DNA of 64,000 nucleotides from Lepus europaeus (Eukaryota; Chordata; Mammalia; Lagomorpha; Leporidae), in the NCBI RefSeq assembly GCF_033115175.1, contig NC_084831.1, positions 39,960,002 through 40,024,001 of the forward strand. Direction: 5' to 3'. Position 1 is the first letter of the stretch. Every line of letters starts with the position of its first letter. Positions 53,285 through 63,795 of the stretch are shown piece by piece. The notes below the pieces were generated by a model. The model saw only the letters and a list, made by a program, of their open reading frames with translations, was not told where the DNA came from and did not search any database. Position numbers and translations under genes: made by a program.

Positions 53285-53659
53285 GGGGAGCAGCGGTGGT
53301 GGTGGCTGGCGGCAGATTCGCAGAAGTACCAGCAGCATTCGTGTTCACGTCAGCAGCGTCACTGGCCACACCAGCCAGAGTAGCTGCTGGTGCGGGAGAA
53401 ACCACCTGGCGACCGTAGGCTCTGAAAACAGGTCGGGCCTTTAGGAAAGGACTAGGGGGTTCAGTACATCTGTGTCCTCCCTCTCTCCATGGAGACTGAG
53501 GCCTCGAAGGTCATGCAGCACTTCCAGTCCCAAGTTGAAGGCATCTGCCCTACCCAGGGAGCCCTCACGCTGTCTGCAGGAAAGAGGAGCCGTGCATGAA
53601 GTCTCTGAGAGGGCAACGCTTTGGGAAGATGCATCTGTAATTGGGATCCAGTTGTCAGG
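53285..53659. other. Unassigned DNA
   Basis: No recognised repeat; several overlapping short frames on both strands, none convincing. Confidence 0.4.
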
Positions 53660-53820
53660 ACTTTGGGATTTCAGATTCATTTATGCTGCTACATTTATCG
53701 AGTGCCTCTGATGAGTCTGGGACTGTGTTTGTTAGGAGCTCTGAGAAGCTTGGAGAGGAATGCAATCCAATCTCTGCTCTCATCTAAGTTAAGCGCTGGT
53801 GGGGGAGGTGGCAATGGTCT
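53660..53820 (+). mobile_element. L2-like fragment
   Basis: CTACATTTATCGAGTGCCTCTGATGAG, TGTTTGTTAGGAGCTCTG, CAATCCAATCTCTGCTCTCATC and AAGCGCTGGTGGGGGAGG follow the ancient 'tatttattgagcacctac' repeat order. Confidence 0.55.
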
Positions 53821-54116
53821 GAATGAAATAACTGATAATAGGGGAATCAGCAAGTGGGAAGGCACAGAAGAAAAGGAAGTGACCAATTTCAGCTGCTGAG
53901 GCTGCGGCGGAAGTCATGGAGCTGGGCCATGGCAGCTGTCTTGAATGACGAGAATAACTTTCGTTAGCTAGGCTGGAGATCGTGGGTGAAGATGGGAAGG
54001 ACTGAACAGGCAGTAATCGAATGCAAGTAGGGTATGAAAGGCACAAAGGTGGGGCAATATCACGGCTCTTGCCTGGGACAACTGATTTGAAAGGGGTAAC
54101 ATAAACCTGGGGTCAT
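53821..54116. other. Unassigned DNA
   Basis: Nothing recognised. Confidence 0.4.
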
Positions 54117-54449
54117 GTTTTTATTTTTCTTTCTTTCTTTTTATTTATTTGACAGATAGAGTTAGTGAGAGAGAGGGACAGAGAGTAAGGTCTTCTCTCC
54201 ATTGGTTCACCCCCGAAATGGCCACCACGGCTGGAGCTATACCAAACTGAAGCCAGGAGCCAGATGCTTCCTCCTGGTCTCCCACGCAGGTGCAGGCGCC
54301 CAAGCACTTGGGCCATCCTCCACTGCCCTCCCAGGCCCCAGCAAAGAGCTGGACTGGAAGAGGAACAACCGGGACCAGAACCTGGCACCCATATGGGATG
54401 CCGGTGCCGCAGGCGGAGGATTAACCAAGTGAGCCACGGCGCTGGCCCC
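54117..54449 (-). mobile_element. CSINE2-like SINE, antisense
   Basis: CTTTCTTTCTTTTTATTTATTTGACAG tail, GGAGGATTAACCAAGTGAGCCACGGCG antisense head. GGGGTCATGTTTT before (about 54110) and after (about 54457) is the target duplication. Confidence 0.95.
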
Positions 54450-54859
54450 AACCCGGGGTCATGTTTTACAGATTCTGGAAATTTCCAAAGAGATAACAGG
54501 TTAGCAGAGCAGGGAAGTCAGGGCACCCAGTAGGAGGTGATGGTAGAAGTAGCCAGGAAGGAGAGAAAGGGAAATGGATGACAATCCTGCTAGCAGGTGC
54601 TATGGTCCCGATTTAAAGATGGGAAAAGCAAATTGTGATTTAAATGATTCATGGCCTAGCCTTGATCCCTCAGTGAGACTGTCAGTTTTCTCATACTCAT
54701 GTCCTCTACTGGGGCAGTGTTTTTGCTTCTGTCTGTACTCCATCATCCGGGGGTGAGGAAAAAGTTTGGCTGTAAGGAAACGGAAGTGTGACTGCAGCAA
54801 GCAGGTGGGGCAGTGGGGCAGAGGTGGGGTGGCGGGGAGGTGGTTTGGGGAAAGAGTTC
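54450..54859. other. Unassigned unique DNA
   Basis: No recognised repeat. G-rich GGTGGGGCAGTGGGGCAGAGGTGGGGTGG near 54805 could form a quadruplex. Confidence 0.4.
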
Positions 54860-55390
54860 CAGTCTGTGCCAGGTATTTTACAGAATATCATTATATTTTA
54901 ATCCACACCATAACTGTTTGAACTAGATAGCAAGAACTTCTGAGGCTTAAAGATGTTAAATTATGGGGCCAGCACTGTGGTGCAGTGGATTAAGCTGCCA
55001 TCTGCAGTGCTGGCATCCCATATGGGCGCCGGTTCCAGTCCCAGCTGCTCTACTTCCCTTCCAGCTCTCTGCTAATGGCCTGGGAGAGCAGAAAGATGGC
55101 CCATGTGCTTGGGGTCCTGCATCCTTGAAGGAGATCCAGAAGAAATTCCAAGATCCTGGCTTTGGTCTGGCCCAACCCTGGCTGTTGTGGCCATTTGGGG
55201 AGTGAAACAGCAGATGAAAGATCTTTCTCTTTTTCTCTCCCTCTCTCTCTGTAACTCTGACTTTCCAATAAATAAATAAATCTTAAAAAGAGATTGAATT
55301 CTTTCCTGAAAAAGCCACACAGCTAGTTAATGGAAGTGCTGGGAGTCACACTTAGGTGCGTCTGACTTTTTAAACTCAATCTGTTCCTAT
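54860..55390 (-). mobile_element. MIR, antisense, split by a CSINE
   Basis: 54860-54962 (GTGCCAGGTATTTTACAGAATATC..ACTTCTGAGGCTTAAAGATG) and 55290-55390 (AAAGCCACACAGCTAGTTAATGG..GGGAGTCACACTTAGG) join into one antisense MIR when the CSINE is taken out. Confidence 0.85.
54963..55289 (+). mobile_element. CSINE, full length, inserted in a MIR
   Basis: GGGGCCAGCACTGTGGTGCAG head, GGTTCCAGTCCC B box, AATAAATAAATAAATC tail. Confidence 0.95.
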
Positions 55391-55969
55391 TATGTTTCAG
55401 TGTCTCCCCTATTCTGTCTGACCCTGGTGTCCTGCGGGCTGAGATGAGACAGGAGGGAAAGGACATGTAGTCATGGAAGCCATAAAGTGCTCAGGAGACG
55501 GGGACTCTGGGGAAGAATTCTGAACAGCTGAGGGGCATGGAGGCCCAGTCGACACAGTCCAGAGGGGCAGGTGAGTATCTGCCTGAGTCAGTATCCCACA
55601 GGGTGCCAGCTGGGTCCTGCGGTGATCACCTGACCGAGCTTCCGGGAGCCCTGGGAGACCTAGAAGCTTCTGCATGTGAAGTGATAATGCACTCCCCCCG
55701 CCGCCGCCCCCTACCTTTTCATCTGGAGAACTCTGGAGTGCCCAGAAGGCACTCAGACAAGTGTGTTGGTGTGCAGTGAGGGGTCCGAGGAAGGGGAGGC
55801 TTCAGCATAGGCGCTACAAAAGATTTACACAGCTTTCCCAGCCCGGAAATTTGCATGCTTGCTCTCCTCTCTAACCTCTTTCATCTCCACAGGTGCCATT
55901 GCTTTCTTGCTTTCCTGTTGTACTTTGCTTCCCGTCTCCACCTGATTTTACTTGCGGTAACGGAGAGGG
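55391..55969. other. Unassigned unique DNA
   Basis: No repeat landmark. Contains CCCCCCGCCGCCGCCCCC near 55693. Confidence 0.4.
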
Positions 55970-56225
55970 ACCAGTGGAGAGCAGTGGAAATGGAGCTGTG
56001 TTTGAACCCGGGTTCTCATTATCCATGTGAGTGCAAACGAAGGGTTTCACCTTTACCATACTCACTGCTCTCACCTAGGAAGTGAATACAATGCTGCTTA
56101 TTTCATGGGACTAACTGGGAACTCCAATAAGGCAATGTTTACAATGGCATCTAACACAATAACCAGCAGGCAGTGTATGTTCAATAGACGTTTGACAGAT
56201 GTATTAATAGTTATTGAATGTTAAT
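55970..56225 (+). mobile_element. MIR remnant
   Basis: GTGTTTGAACCCGGGTTCTC, TAGGAAGTGAATACAATGC, TTTCATGGGACTAACTGGG and ATAACCAGCAGGCAGTG..TCAATAGACG; sense MIR order, diverged. Confidence 0.65.
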
Positions 56226-56267
56226 CACTCCACACTTCATGCTTAGCTCTGCTTTTATTAACTAGAA

Positions 56268-57125
56268 AAATGAGCTGGGTGACAAACATATGAAAAAGTA
56301 CTCAGGATCACTAGCCATCAGGGAAATGTAAATAAAAACCACAATGAGTTGTCATCTCACTCCAGGTACAATGGCTATCATCAAGAAATCGAAAAGTAAC
56401 AAATTCTGGTGAGGTTGTGGAGAAAAGGGAACCCTATTACACTGTTGGTGGGAATACAAATCAGTACGTCATTATGAAAACAGTATGGGGATTTCTCAGA
56501 AAATGAAAAATAGACCTACCATACGACTGAGCTATCCCACTTCTGGAAGACATGCTAATGAAATGAAGTCAGCACGTGGAAGAGATATCTGCTCTCCCAT
56601 GTTTACCACAGTCCCGTTCAGAAGAGCAAAGATGTGGAATCGACCTAGAGGTCCATCAACTGATGATTTAGGTGAAGGAAATATGAGCTATATTTTCAGA
56701 AAGACAAATACCGCGTTTCCTCTCACATGTAGAAGTTTATATATACATATATGATCGATGGGAGGAAGGTGGAGTTTCAGTGATAGGTGCTGAAAAGTTT
56801 TTGTAGTTTTCCTAGACTGAAAAATTAGCATGCATTTATTTATATATGTGATGTGTGGATGCCATAGTAACTGGTACATAGAAATGAATAGGTGCTGTCT
56901 TCACTCTACCCTTCCTTACTAATTTTATGATCTTTGTCACAACTCTCATATTATGTGATATTAACATAACCACTCCTGTTTTAAAAGAGTATGCATGTAC
57001 ATACGTATATTTACATATCAAGTGAATATGGCAAAATGTCAAAAATTGTTAAATCTATGTGTGCTCATTGAACCCTTATTTGTACTCTTTCATATGGTTT
57101 TAAACATTTTAAAATAAAAAGGCAA
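56268..57125 (+). mobile_element. L1 3' end, sense, 5'-truncated
   Basis: CAAACATATGAAAAAGTACTC, ATCAGGGAAATGTAAATAAAAACC, TCTGGTGAGGTTGTGGAG, TACACTGTTGGTGGGAATAC and AAGATGTGGAATCGACC are the sense ORF2 C-terminal landmarks. Then comes AT-rich 3'UTR to an A-rich end near 57120. Frame broken. Confidence 0.9.
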
Positions 57126-58039
57126 AAATAAAGGAGTTGGGGTTTTCCAAAGCTGGCCTTAGGGGTGTCAGCTGAGTCACAGTGAGAGAGTAGAATCCAT
57201 CCTGTGTCCCTACCCTGCCATCATGCAAAAGACTCCAGGGAGAGCTCCTGACTGCAGGCTTCTTCCTGTTGCTGCACAGCAAGCTTCAGAGGTTGCTGGC
57301 CCAGCCCTCTCTGCTGTGAGCTTAGTAGTGAAGAAGCTGGGGTAGGTACTAGAGGACTCCAGTTTGTCCCCCACAGCTCTGAGGACAAATATATTTTCAG
57401 TCTCCTTTCTGAGCCTCTAGACTGATGCAAAGAAACCAGCACTGGAGAGTGGTGTTCCCATCTAGCATGGCCCTCCCCTCCACACTCTTTTGGCTTAGAT
57501 GGTCTCTGAAATGCACAGAAGCCAGAAGACGCCTTTGTGGGATTCTGAGACGTGAACGGACAAGAAGATGGGCTGGAGCGCCCCCTGCTGGGAATGGATG
57601 GCTGGTTCACTTGCCAGCTTGTTGCTGTTCTCCATCTCAGTGCTGAAAATATTTCCCCTACAGTTTGAGACCATAGTATAACCTTGTCCAAGACAGCTAA
57701 GGAGAAGCTGAGCAATCCAAAGCCACAGGAAAGGCCCCTGACAACCCTTGGTCTTATGGTCAGCTCTTTCTTTTCTGATTTGCTGATGTAGAGAAGCACA
57801 CACTCTTACAGCAAACACATCCTGCATTATAGCCATGCTTTCTCCCCCTGAAGGAGTGCTAAATGTTAGCAGTGTCTGTATGCTGTAATTTAGAGACTTT
57901 TAATGTCACTGTGTCTAGCTTTAAATGATACCTTTTATTCTGCACATTCCATTCTCTGACATCCAGAGATGTAACTTCTTGTCTCATGTCATTTCTCCTC
58001 AGAGTCCAGCCTAGGAGGGGATGCTTCAAAGCACCCAGA
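57126..58039. other. Unique DNA with a strong CTCF-like motif
   Basis: No repeat landmark. The 192-residue minus frame at 57221-57799 is the longest non-SINE frame in the window; it shows no domain, no codon pattern I can support and no splice context, so I treat it as chance. Contains the motif at 57577-57591. Confidence 0.5.
57577..57591 (-). promoter_or_regulatory. Candidate CTCF binding motif
   Basis: The plus strand reads AGCGCCCCCTGCTGG; its complement CCAGCAGGGGGCGCT fits the vertebrate CTCF core at essentially every position. It lies in repeat-free DNA and keeps its CpG. Binding is a prediction. Confidence 0.75.
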
Positions 58040-58440
58040 TTCCAATCCAGCATCCCACTACAGAATGGACCCCCTGTCTTTCCTCCCTGTTCAGGCTCTG
58101 CCTGCATACCTCTGGTGACGGGGGGCTCACTGTCTTCCAGGGACGCCTGTGCAATGGTTACCAACTGTATTCACTAAAAAGTTTTCTTGATCCTCAGTAC
58201 AGAGTTTTCTAGTTGAGATTTGCTCCTGGATTTGGTGGTTACCTCTGGGCAATGCAGAACAATTTGCTTCTTTTGTTCCATGATGTCCCTTTAACTTCGA
58301 AGAGACTGTGTCCTTGCTTTCCTATTCCTACTCCCTCTTAGTTCCCGTCTTAGGGATAAACAGCTCCAGTCTCCTCATCCATTTCTAATGAGAAGTGATT
58401 TCCAGACTCATCACCGTCCTTGGTGGTTTTCAGGTGATCA
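58040..58440 (-). mobile_element. Ancient LINE fragment, CR1/L3-like
   Basis: GGGGGCTCACTGTCTTCCAGG, CTCTGGGCAATGCAGAAC, GATAAACAGCTCCAGTCTCCTCATCC, GATTTCCAGACTCATCACCGTCCTTGGTGG. The order matches an old CR1/L3-type repeat in antisense as I remember it. Confidence 0.5.
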
Positions 58441-58690
58441 CAGCTATCATTAAGTGAGCACATAATTTTTTCTTCTGACATTCTCCACATCTAAATTCAT
58501 TAAATCTTCACAACAATTATAATGAGGTAGATATTTCTGTTACCATCACATAGATGAGGGAACCAAGATCCACATATGTTAAATAACTAGCTTAAAATCA
58601 CATAGGTTTTAAGAGATACAACCAGGGTTTGAATTCAGAATTAGAATCGATAGTGACTTGTCTCCAAGTTTTTTTTCTTAAACCACTAGC
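58441..58690 (-). mobile_element. MIR remnant, antisense
   Basis: AATCTTCACAACAATTATAATGAGGTAG, ACATAGATGAGGGAACCAAGATCC, TTAAAATCACATAGG and AACCAGGGTTTGAATTC are all in antisense MIR order. Confidence 0.85.
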
Positions 58691-60554
58691 ACAGCTGCTG
58701 TCCATTGCCTAATCAATCAGTTCAGTTTTCAAAAATAGGAGGTTGATACTTGTACATGGTCACATCCCTATGGCAGTCGCCTGGCCAAGAAACCCTAGAT
58801 CTGGACTCCGATGCTCTCATTTTAGGCTCTGTTTGTGCTGTCTACAGTGAAGCCGTCATGTTGAGCTGGTTTCAGTCAAACTCCCCAGGACTGACACAGA
58901 AAGTGCTGGAAGGTCGTGTCCTGACTGTTCTTCTATCTTGGTGACAGAATCCCTGATCTCAAAGTGATGGCTACATTAATCTGGGGTTGGCTCGTTGGTT
59001 TTTGAGGGAGGGAGACCTAAGGGAAAGATGCCAAGAATGCTCAGAGGAACAGAGGAGCTGCACAAACTACTTTATTTATGTTCCTCTGGGCAAGAACACA
59101 GGGGAGAAGCTGTATATACAACACAACATCTGTAGCCAAGTAACTTACGGTTCTTTGTTATCATTTCTGAAAACCAAAATGCAAAAGGCGAGCAAGCTTA
59201 GCTCTTGATTTTTGCAACCAACTTTGAAAATCTCCAACCTAAACCAAAAGCAAGACTAACTGGAGCTTTGTGCTAAAGGCCCTATCTCCCTGGAGCCTTC
59301 CTGCCTCTCCCTATCTCCTAATCCTCATTTCCGGGAGGTCATTTTAATTAGCAGGCTGTCATGGTGACTCAGCCTGCTGCTTCCACAGACAGGAAGAGAG
59401 CAGCCTCCCCGGGACCCATTCATCATACAAAGGCACTTTCTTCTTCAGAAAAATGCACAATATTTAGCTTGCCCCACCTCGGGGACTGCAGCCGCTGTTG
59501 TTTTATGTTATCATTCTTGCTTGCCTCAGGGTGCATTCTTTTGTCTTTTGCAGCTCCCTTTGCTGGCAATCAGCCTTTCCTTATTGCAGATTACCAATGG
59601 CTACCTCTTCAGGGGTCAGGCTTGATCCCTGTCACCAGGGTTCTAGAGATCTTCACCGTGACAGACCTTCTGGAATGAGTGCCAACACTTCTCATTTTGA
59701 GGGGGCTACAGTTTTGATCAAACTGCCCAGGAAAGGGAAATAGCTTTCTGAACACTTCTTGGAAGTTGCATGCTGGGCTTTAGAGGGATGAGAAAGCAGC
59801 AAGCAGTTGACAGAGACTCGATCTATCTATCTATCTGTCTCAGACCTCATTGATTTCAAAAATTATGTCTCATTTTTCCCAGACCACGTCAATTTAAAAA
59901 AATTCTGTCCCATTTTTCCCAACAGCATGTTTGCCTTGGGGTTGCATGTATTGATTTGGGCACTGCATTTCTAAAGCTGTAAACAATCATAGCCTATCCA
60001 AAAAGGCAACCTTCTGTACTAACTACATAACTTTAAAAGATAAAGAACTGGCTCGAGATGTGTCAAAGCCCTTAAAAAGGTGTAGGCTTTCGAATCTCCA
60101 CGGTGAGGAAAATAGCGTCTGTGCTGCCTGGTTCCAGGCTCCTATTTGATTCCTGAACCTTGAGCTGCAGGCTCCCAATCGATTTTCCATTGGTAACAGG
60201 GAAAAAAAAATGATGAAATTTCTCATTTTTCCCCTTCCCTTTCACTAGCCTAAGCATTATCCCTCACATCCTTGTCTTGGAAACCAGAGACAGGTGATTA
60301 ATTTCATGCCTCAGCAGGAGATGCACGCCCCTGCCCCCACGGAACCTCCCTGGTCTCCATGTCTTTAGAAAGGATTTGCAGGGTCTCTGTGGTTCACTGA
60401 GTTCTTCTTGTCCCCTTTGCCGTTGGGGTAGTTGCTCCGCAGGAGTGGGTGCTTGTAGGGAGGGGCTTTTTCTTTCCTGCAAAGAGCGAGATAACAGTGA
60501 GAGAGAAGACAGCACATAGACACATCATAATGAAATCATTTGTGTGCATGTCAT
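58691..60554. other. 1.9 kb unique DNA
   Basis: No SINE. 59340-59600 begins GGTCATTTTAATTAGCAGGC and looks like a conserved-element candidate. (ATCT)n microsatellite at 59820-59838. Near-repeat AATTATGTCTCATTTTTCCCAG (about 59862) and AAATTCTGTCCCATTTTTCCCAA (about 59900). Confidence 0.45.
59820..59838 (+). repeat. (ATCT)n microsatellite
   Basis: Four to five tetranucleotide units. Confidence 0.9.
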
Positions 60555-60665
60555 CTCCCCCGCTGGACTGTGACCTCCTAGGTGCAGTGGCCCCAGAACC
60601 CAGCTCACTGCCTGGTTCAAAGCAGGCACTGCAGCTTCAATGAATGCCTGTTAGGTGGATGGACA
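60555..60665 (-). mobile_element. L2 3' fragment, antisense
   Basis: GACTGTGACCTCCTAGGTGCAG, AGCTCACTGCCTGGTTCAAAGCAGGCACTGCAGCTTCAATGAATGCC: the standard antisense L2 3' landmark. Confidence 0.8.
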
Positions 60666-60879
60666 CATTGTATCATTTTTGGTTCTGCAGAAAACTTAAT
60701 GGTTCTACAGCTACAACTCTTCCACCTTTTCACCCTGATTCCAACTCATTAACACATTGCATGGTGGAATGGGGATAGAAACATAGAGGAGCTATCATTT
60801 GGAAGAGCATGGGACCGCATTCCCTTCATAGCCATTGTGAATTTCATTGGCTTCTTTATATTCTTCAGCATAGCCCGAC
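60666..60879. other. Unassigned DNA
   Basis: Nothing firm. Confidence 0.4.
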
Positions 60880-61000
60880 TATGGCATTGCATAATGTCTG
60901 TCTCCTCAACAAGACGAGGGGCTCTTGGAGAGCAGAGAACTGTCTGGATCATCTCCACGTCTCAGCACCCAATGCAATACCCTTGACACCACTGATGAGG
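60880..61000 (-). mobile_element. L2 3' fragment, antisense
   Basis: GACGAGGGGCTCTTGGAGAGCAGAG, GTCTGGATCATCTCCACGTCTCAGCACCCAATGCAATACC fits antisense L2. Confidence 0.65.
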
Positions 61001-61062
61001 AACTGTCCATTCGTCTTCTTTGTTGACATCCTGGATCACGAGAAGGGACCAAGTTTTATTCT

Positions 61063-61395
61063 TTTTTTTTTTTTGACAGGCAGAGTGGATAGTGAGAGAG
61101 AGAGAGAGACAGAGAGAAAGGTCTTCCTTTTTGCCGTTGGTTCACCCTCCAATGGCTGCTGTGGCCGGCGCATTGCGCTGATCCGAAGCCAGGAGCCAGG
61201 TGCTTCTCCTGGTCTCCCATGCGGGTGCAGGGCCCAAGGACTTGGGCCATCCTCCACTGCCTTCCCGGGCCATAGCAGAGAGCTGGCCTGGAAGAGGGAC
61301 AACCGGGATAAAATCCGGCGCCCCAACCGGGACTAGAACCCGGTGTGCTGGCGCTGCAAGGCAGAGGATTAGCCTGTTGAGCCACGGTGCTGGCC
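61063..61395 (-). mobile_element. CSINE2-like SINE, antisense, young
   Basis: T-run, GACAGGCAGAGTGGATAGTG, GGCCGGCGCATTGCGC, antisense head GAGCCACGGTGCTGGCC. CCAAGTTTTATTC before (about 61049) and after (about 61396) is the target duplication. Confidence 0.97.
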
Positions 61396-61509
61396 CCAAG
61401 TTTTATTCATTTTTGCATGTTCCTTCTTGCAGTGCCTTGTCTGTTATGTGGTTGACTGACAAAATGATGTGATCTTCATTTAGCTATTGGATAATATTTA
61501 TTTTTAGTA
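61396..61509. other. Unassigned DNA
   Basis: Nothing recognised. Confidence 0.4.
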
Positions 61510-61690
61510 GAAAGAGTGGGCTTTAATGACAGAATGAACAGAACTGAATTCCCAAGCTGGCCATGTATGGATGTGGATGTGACTTTGGGTGAGTTACTAA
61601 GTTTCTCTGAGCTTCATTTGTAAGATGGGAATAAAATATTCCCACCATGCAGTGGTGTTGTGAGGCTAAGTGAGATGTAGATGAACACAC
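61510..61690 (+). mobile_element. MIR SINE
   Basis: AACTGAATTCCCAAGCTGGCC, GTGACTTTGGGTGAGTTAC, TTTCTCTGAGCTTCATTTGTAAGATGGGAATAAAATATTC and GTGGTGTTGTGAGGCTAAGTGAG: near-complete sense MIR. Confidence 0.92.
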
Positions 61691-62418
61691 TTAGTGTCTT
61701 CCCTACCCTACCGCGATTTACACAGTTGTGGTCTTAGCTGTTAGTTTTGGTCCCACAAACTCTGGAAGTGACAGAGGTGAGGCGGTTGTGGATGCTGTCC
61801 TTGTTACTCGCAGTGTAGGGGAGGAAATAGATGCATAAACTAACTACACGAAGCAGCAACCACAGTGCACTGCAGAGAGGGGTAAACACCATAATGCGGG
61901 AGTCTCTCTCTTGGACTCCATTTGAATTAAGAATGGAGAAGTGCTTTCTTGTAGCTCATCTCACTCTGACCTTGGGACACCTATTTTCCTTCATTGTTGT
62001 GTGATCTTGAAGCAGTCCTTTCCTTTCTCTGATCCTTCATTTTCTTTCTTTTTCATTTCTAAAATAGGAGAAGAATCCATGTTCTTCCTGGCTCTTAGGC
62101 TCTGGAAAGATGGAAGCTGATGCAGAGTTTTGCAAATTCTGAGGCACCATCTACATATCATGGAGGGGTGTGGCTCTTAGTACACAGAGGGAGCAGGGGA
62201 CATGCAATGGGCATGTTTTTAGGGGAGGGGGAAAGGTAGGTGTGCTTTCCCTAGAGAGGCAAGTCCAAGTTTGCTCACAAGTGGGGTAGTGGCAGGTGGA
62301 TAGTGGCATGGAGATAAGGTGCGCAGTGTCTAGGGAGGGCTGTGATGGTACAGAATGATTTGAGAGGGTGGGTTAGGAGGGGGAATAGCCTCTGTAACCA
62401 AAGCTGGTGGCTGCAGGC
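61691..62418. other. Unassigned unique DNA
   Basis: CTCTGATCCTTCATTTTC..AAAATAGGAGAAG (62030-62075) resembles another MIR 3' piece. Otherwise nothing. Confidence 0.45.
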
Positions 62419-62436
62419 GGGGGGGGGGGGGGGGGG
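62419..62436 (+). repeat. G18 homopolymer followed by purine-rich tract
   Basis: Eighteen consecutive G, then GAGGAGAGGAGAGAGG to about 62470. Quadruplex- and triplex-prone; length likely to vary between individuals or assemblies. Confidence 0.97.
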
Positions 62437-62879
62437 AGGAGAGGAGAGAGGTGAGAGAGAGACAAGAGAGGCATTGGAAAGCAAACATCCCGTGCCCTGG
62501 GGCCTCTGCAGAGGCTGTTCCCTTCGGCTCCTGTGCAGACTCCCCTCCTCTGGGGACCCAACTTCCCAGAAAAGAAGCCTCCCTCTTCTCCACACTTCTG
62601 CTGTGCCTTGCACAGCAGGCCACCCGGTGACCCACCGTTTTCTGAGTTGCCTCGTTCCCACGTGTTTATCTCCTGAGACTGAGTTTGACACACTGGCTTT
62701 TTCTTTATAATTTCTGAGCCATGCGTAAGCCTGGGGTGGAGTGGGCGCTTGAGAAGCATTTGATGAACAGAACTAAACTGCTCTGGTCTCGTCTTTGCCA
62801 TCTCTTTTGCTCTAAACATCCTGGCCTATCACTGCCGCAGAATGTGTCTTGTTAGGGACTGCTTCTTGCCTCCTCACTC
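62437..62879. other. Unassigned unique DNA
   Basis: Four overlapping frames on both strands (62275-62819) arise from the low-complexity G/C tract; none convincing. Confidence 0.45.
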
Positions 62880-63075
62880 TCGGCCTCCCAACCCAGAATA
62901 CCCTCTCTCCCATTTCTATTTCACCAAACTAAACTCTGCATGGCCTTTGAAACTCAAACTCCACCTCCTCCCTGAGGCGTTCTTGGGATGTGCGTGCTAG
63001 CTGCCAGATACTTGCCAGGCTCTATGGGAGAGCAGTTTCTGCTTGCATCTCACTTTCACCTCTCTGCAGTGGAAA
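62880..63075 (-). mobile_element. L2 fragment, antisense
   Basis: GAATACCCTCTCTCCC, TGGCCTTTGAAACTCAAACTCCACCTCCTCCCTGAGGCGTTC: standard antisense L2 landmark. Confidence 0.8.
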
Positions 63076-63739
63076 GGGGTCCAAGTCCAGGGTTTCTGGG
63101 TCTTCTTCAGACGTACCATTTTGTAGTTCAGTTGTAGTCAGGACGTTGTTAGGACTTGATCTACGGTAGGCCCTGTACCATGCTCTAAGGACACATCCTA
63201 TCTAGAGGAGAAGCCAGACAGAGACACTGTGACAGCAGACCATGGACATGCATGCTAGAGGGAGCCCGCTGGAGAAGAAGCTGTTCCGTCTTAGGTGGAG
63301 AACAGTAACAAGCAAACCCAGGGCATGATCTTTGGACTGAGATTTGGAGGATACCTAGGAATTCATCACCTATAATGAGCAGAAAAGGAGGAGACTCCAG
63401 GAAGAGGGAAAAGGATGAACAAAGACATGGAGGCATGCAAATGGCCAATGTGTGCAGTCTGGAGTATAGTTCACGGAGCGGTGGAGCACAAGTGGGGAAG
63501 GTGCTCACAGGAGCAGGGGTGCGGTAGGAAGCTGTAACTGAAGCTGAACATTAGACCAGGGTCTTGACTAGCAAGAAGAGGGGCTGGAACATTCTGCTAC
63601 AGGAACTGGGGAGAAGCCAGGGGAGGATTCTGAGAGTGGGCATGATCTGACACATAGCTGAGTACTCATTATGCACAGTTCAGTACCGTCGGTGATCTTC
63701 GCTTCCGTTCACGCCTTGGTTCCATGTACAGGTGGGCTT
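63076..63739 (+). mobile_element. Possible ancient interspersed repeat (63330-63680), unnamed
   Basis: AACAAAGACATGGAGGCATGCAAATGG, CAGTCTGGAGTATAGTTCACGGAG and GAGAGTGGGCATGATCTGACAC follow a dispersed purine-rich repeat order also suspected at 43.7 kb. 63076-63330 unassigned. Confidence 0.4.
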
Positions 63740-63795
63740 CTGATGGTCAGGGGCTATGTATGATCCTCCAGCACAGGGCCTGGCACATAGTGGGC
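63740..63795 (-). mobile_element. L2 3' fragment, antisense
   Basis: CCAGCACAGGGCCTGGCACATAGTGGGC is the antisense L2 signature. Confidence 0.75.

Noticed and set aside
53004..53444. Ala/Ser/Gly-rich frames on both strands
   Set aside because: Produced by a MIR piece and a (CAG)n/(GGT)n run.
55690..55710. CCCCCCGCCGCCGCCCCC as a promoter-type GC box cluster
   Set aside because: An isolated short tract without a CpG island or nearby transcript signals.
57221..57799. Minus-strand frame of 192 residues in unique DNA
   Set aside because: Low-complexity Ser/Gln-rich composition, competing frames on both strands, no domain and no splice signals I can support. A tblastn search would settle it.
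1..63000. tRNA-like A and B boxes in many places
   Set aside because: They are the tRNA-derived heads of CSINEs; none folds as a complete tRNA gene with an acceptor stem by eye.
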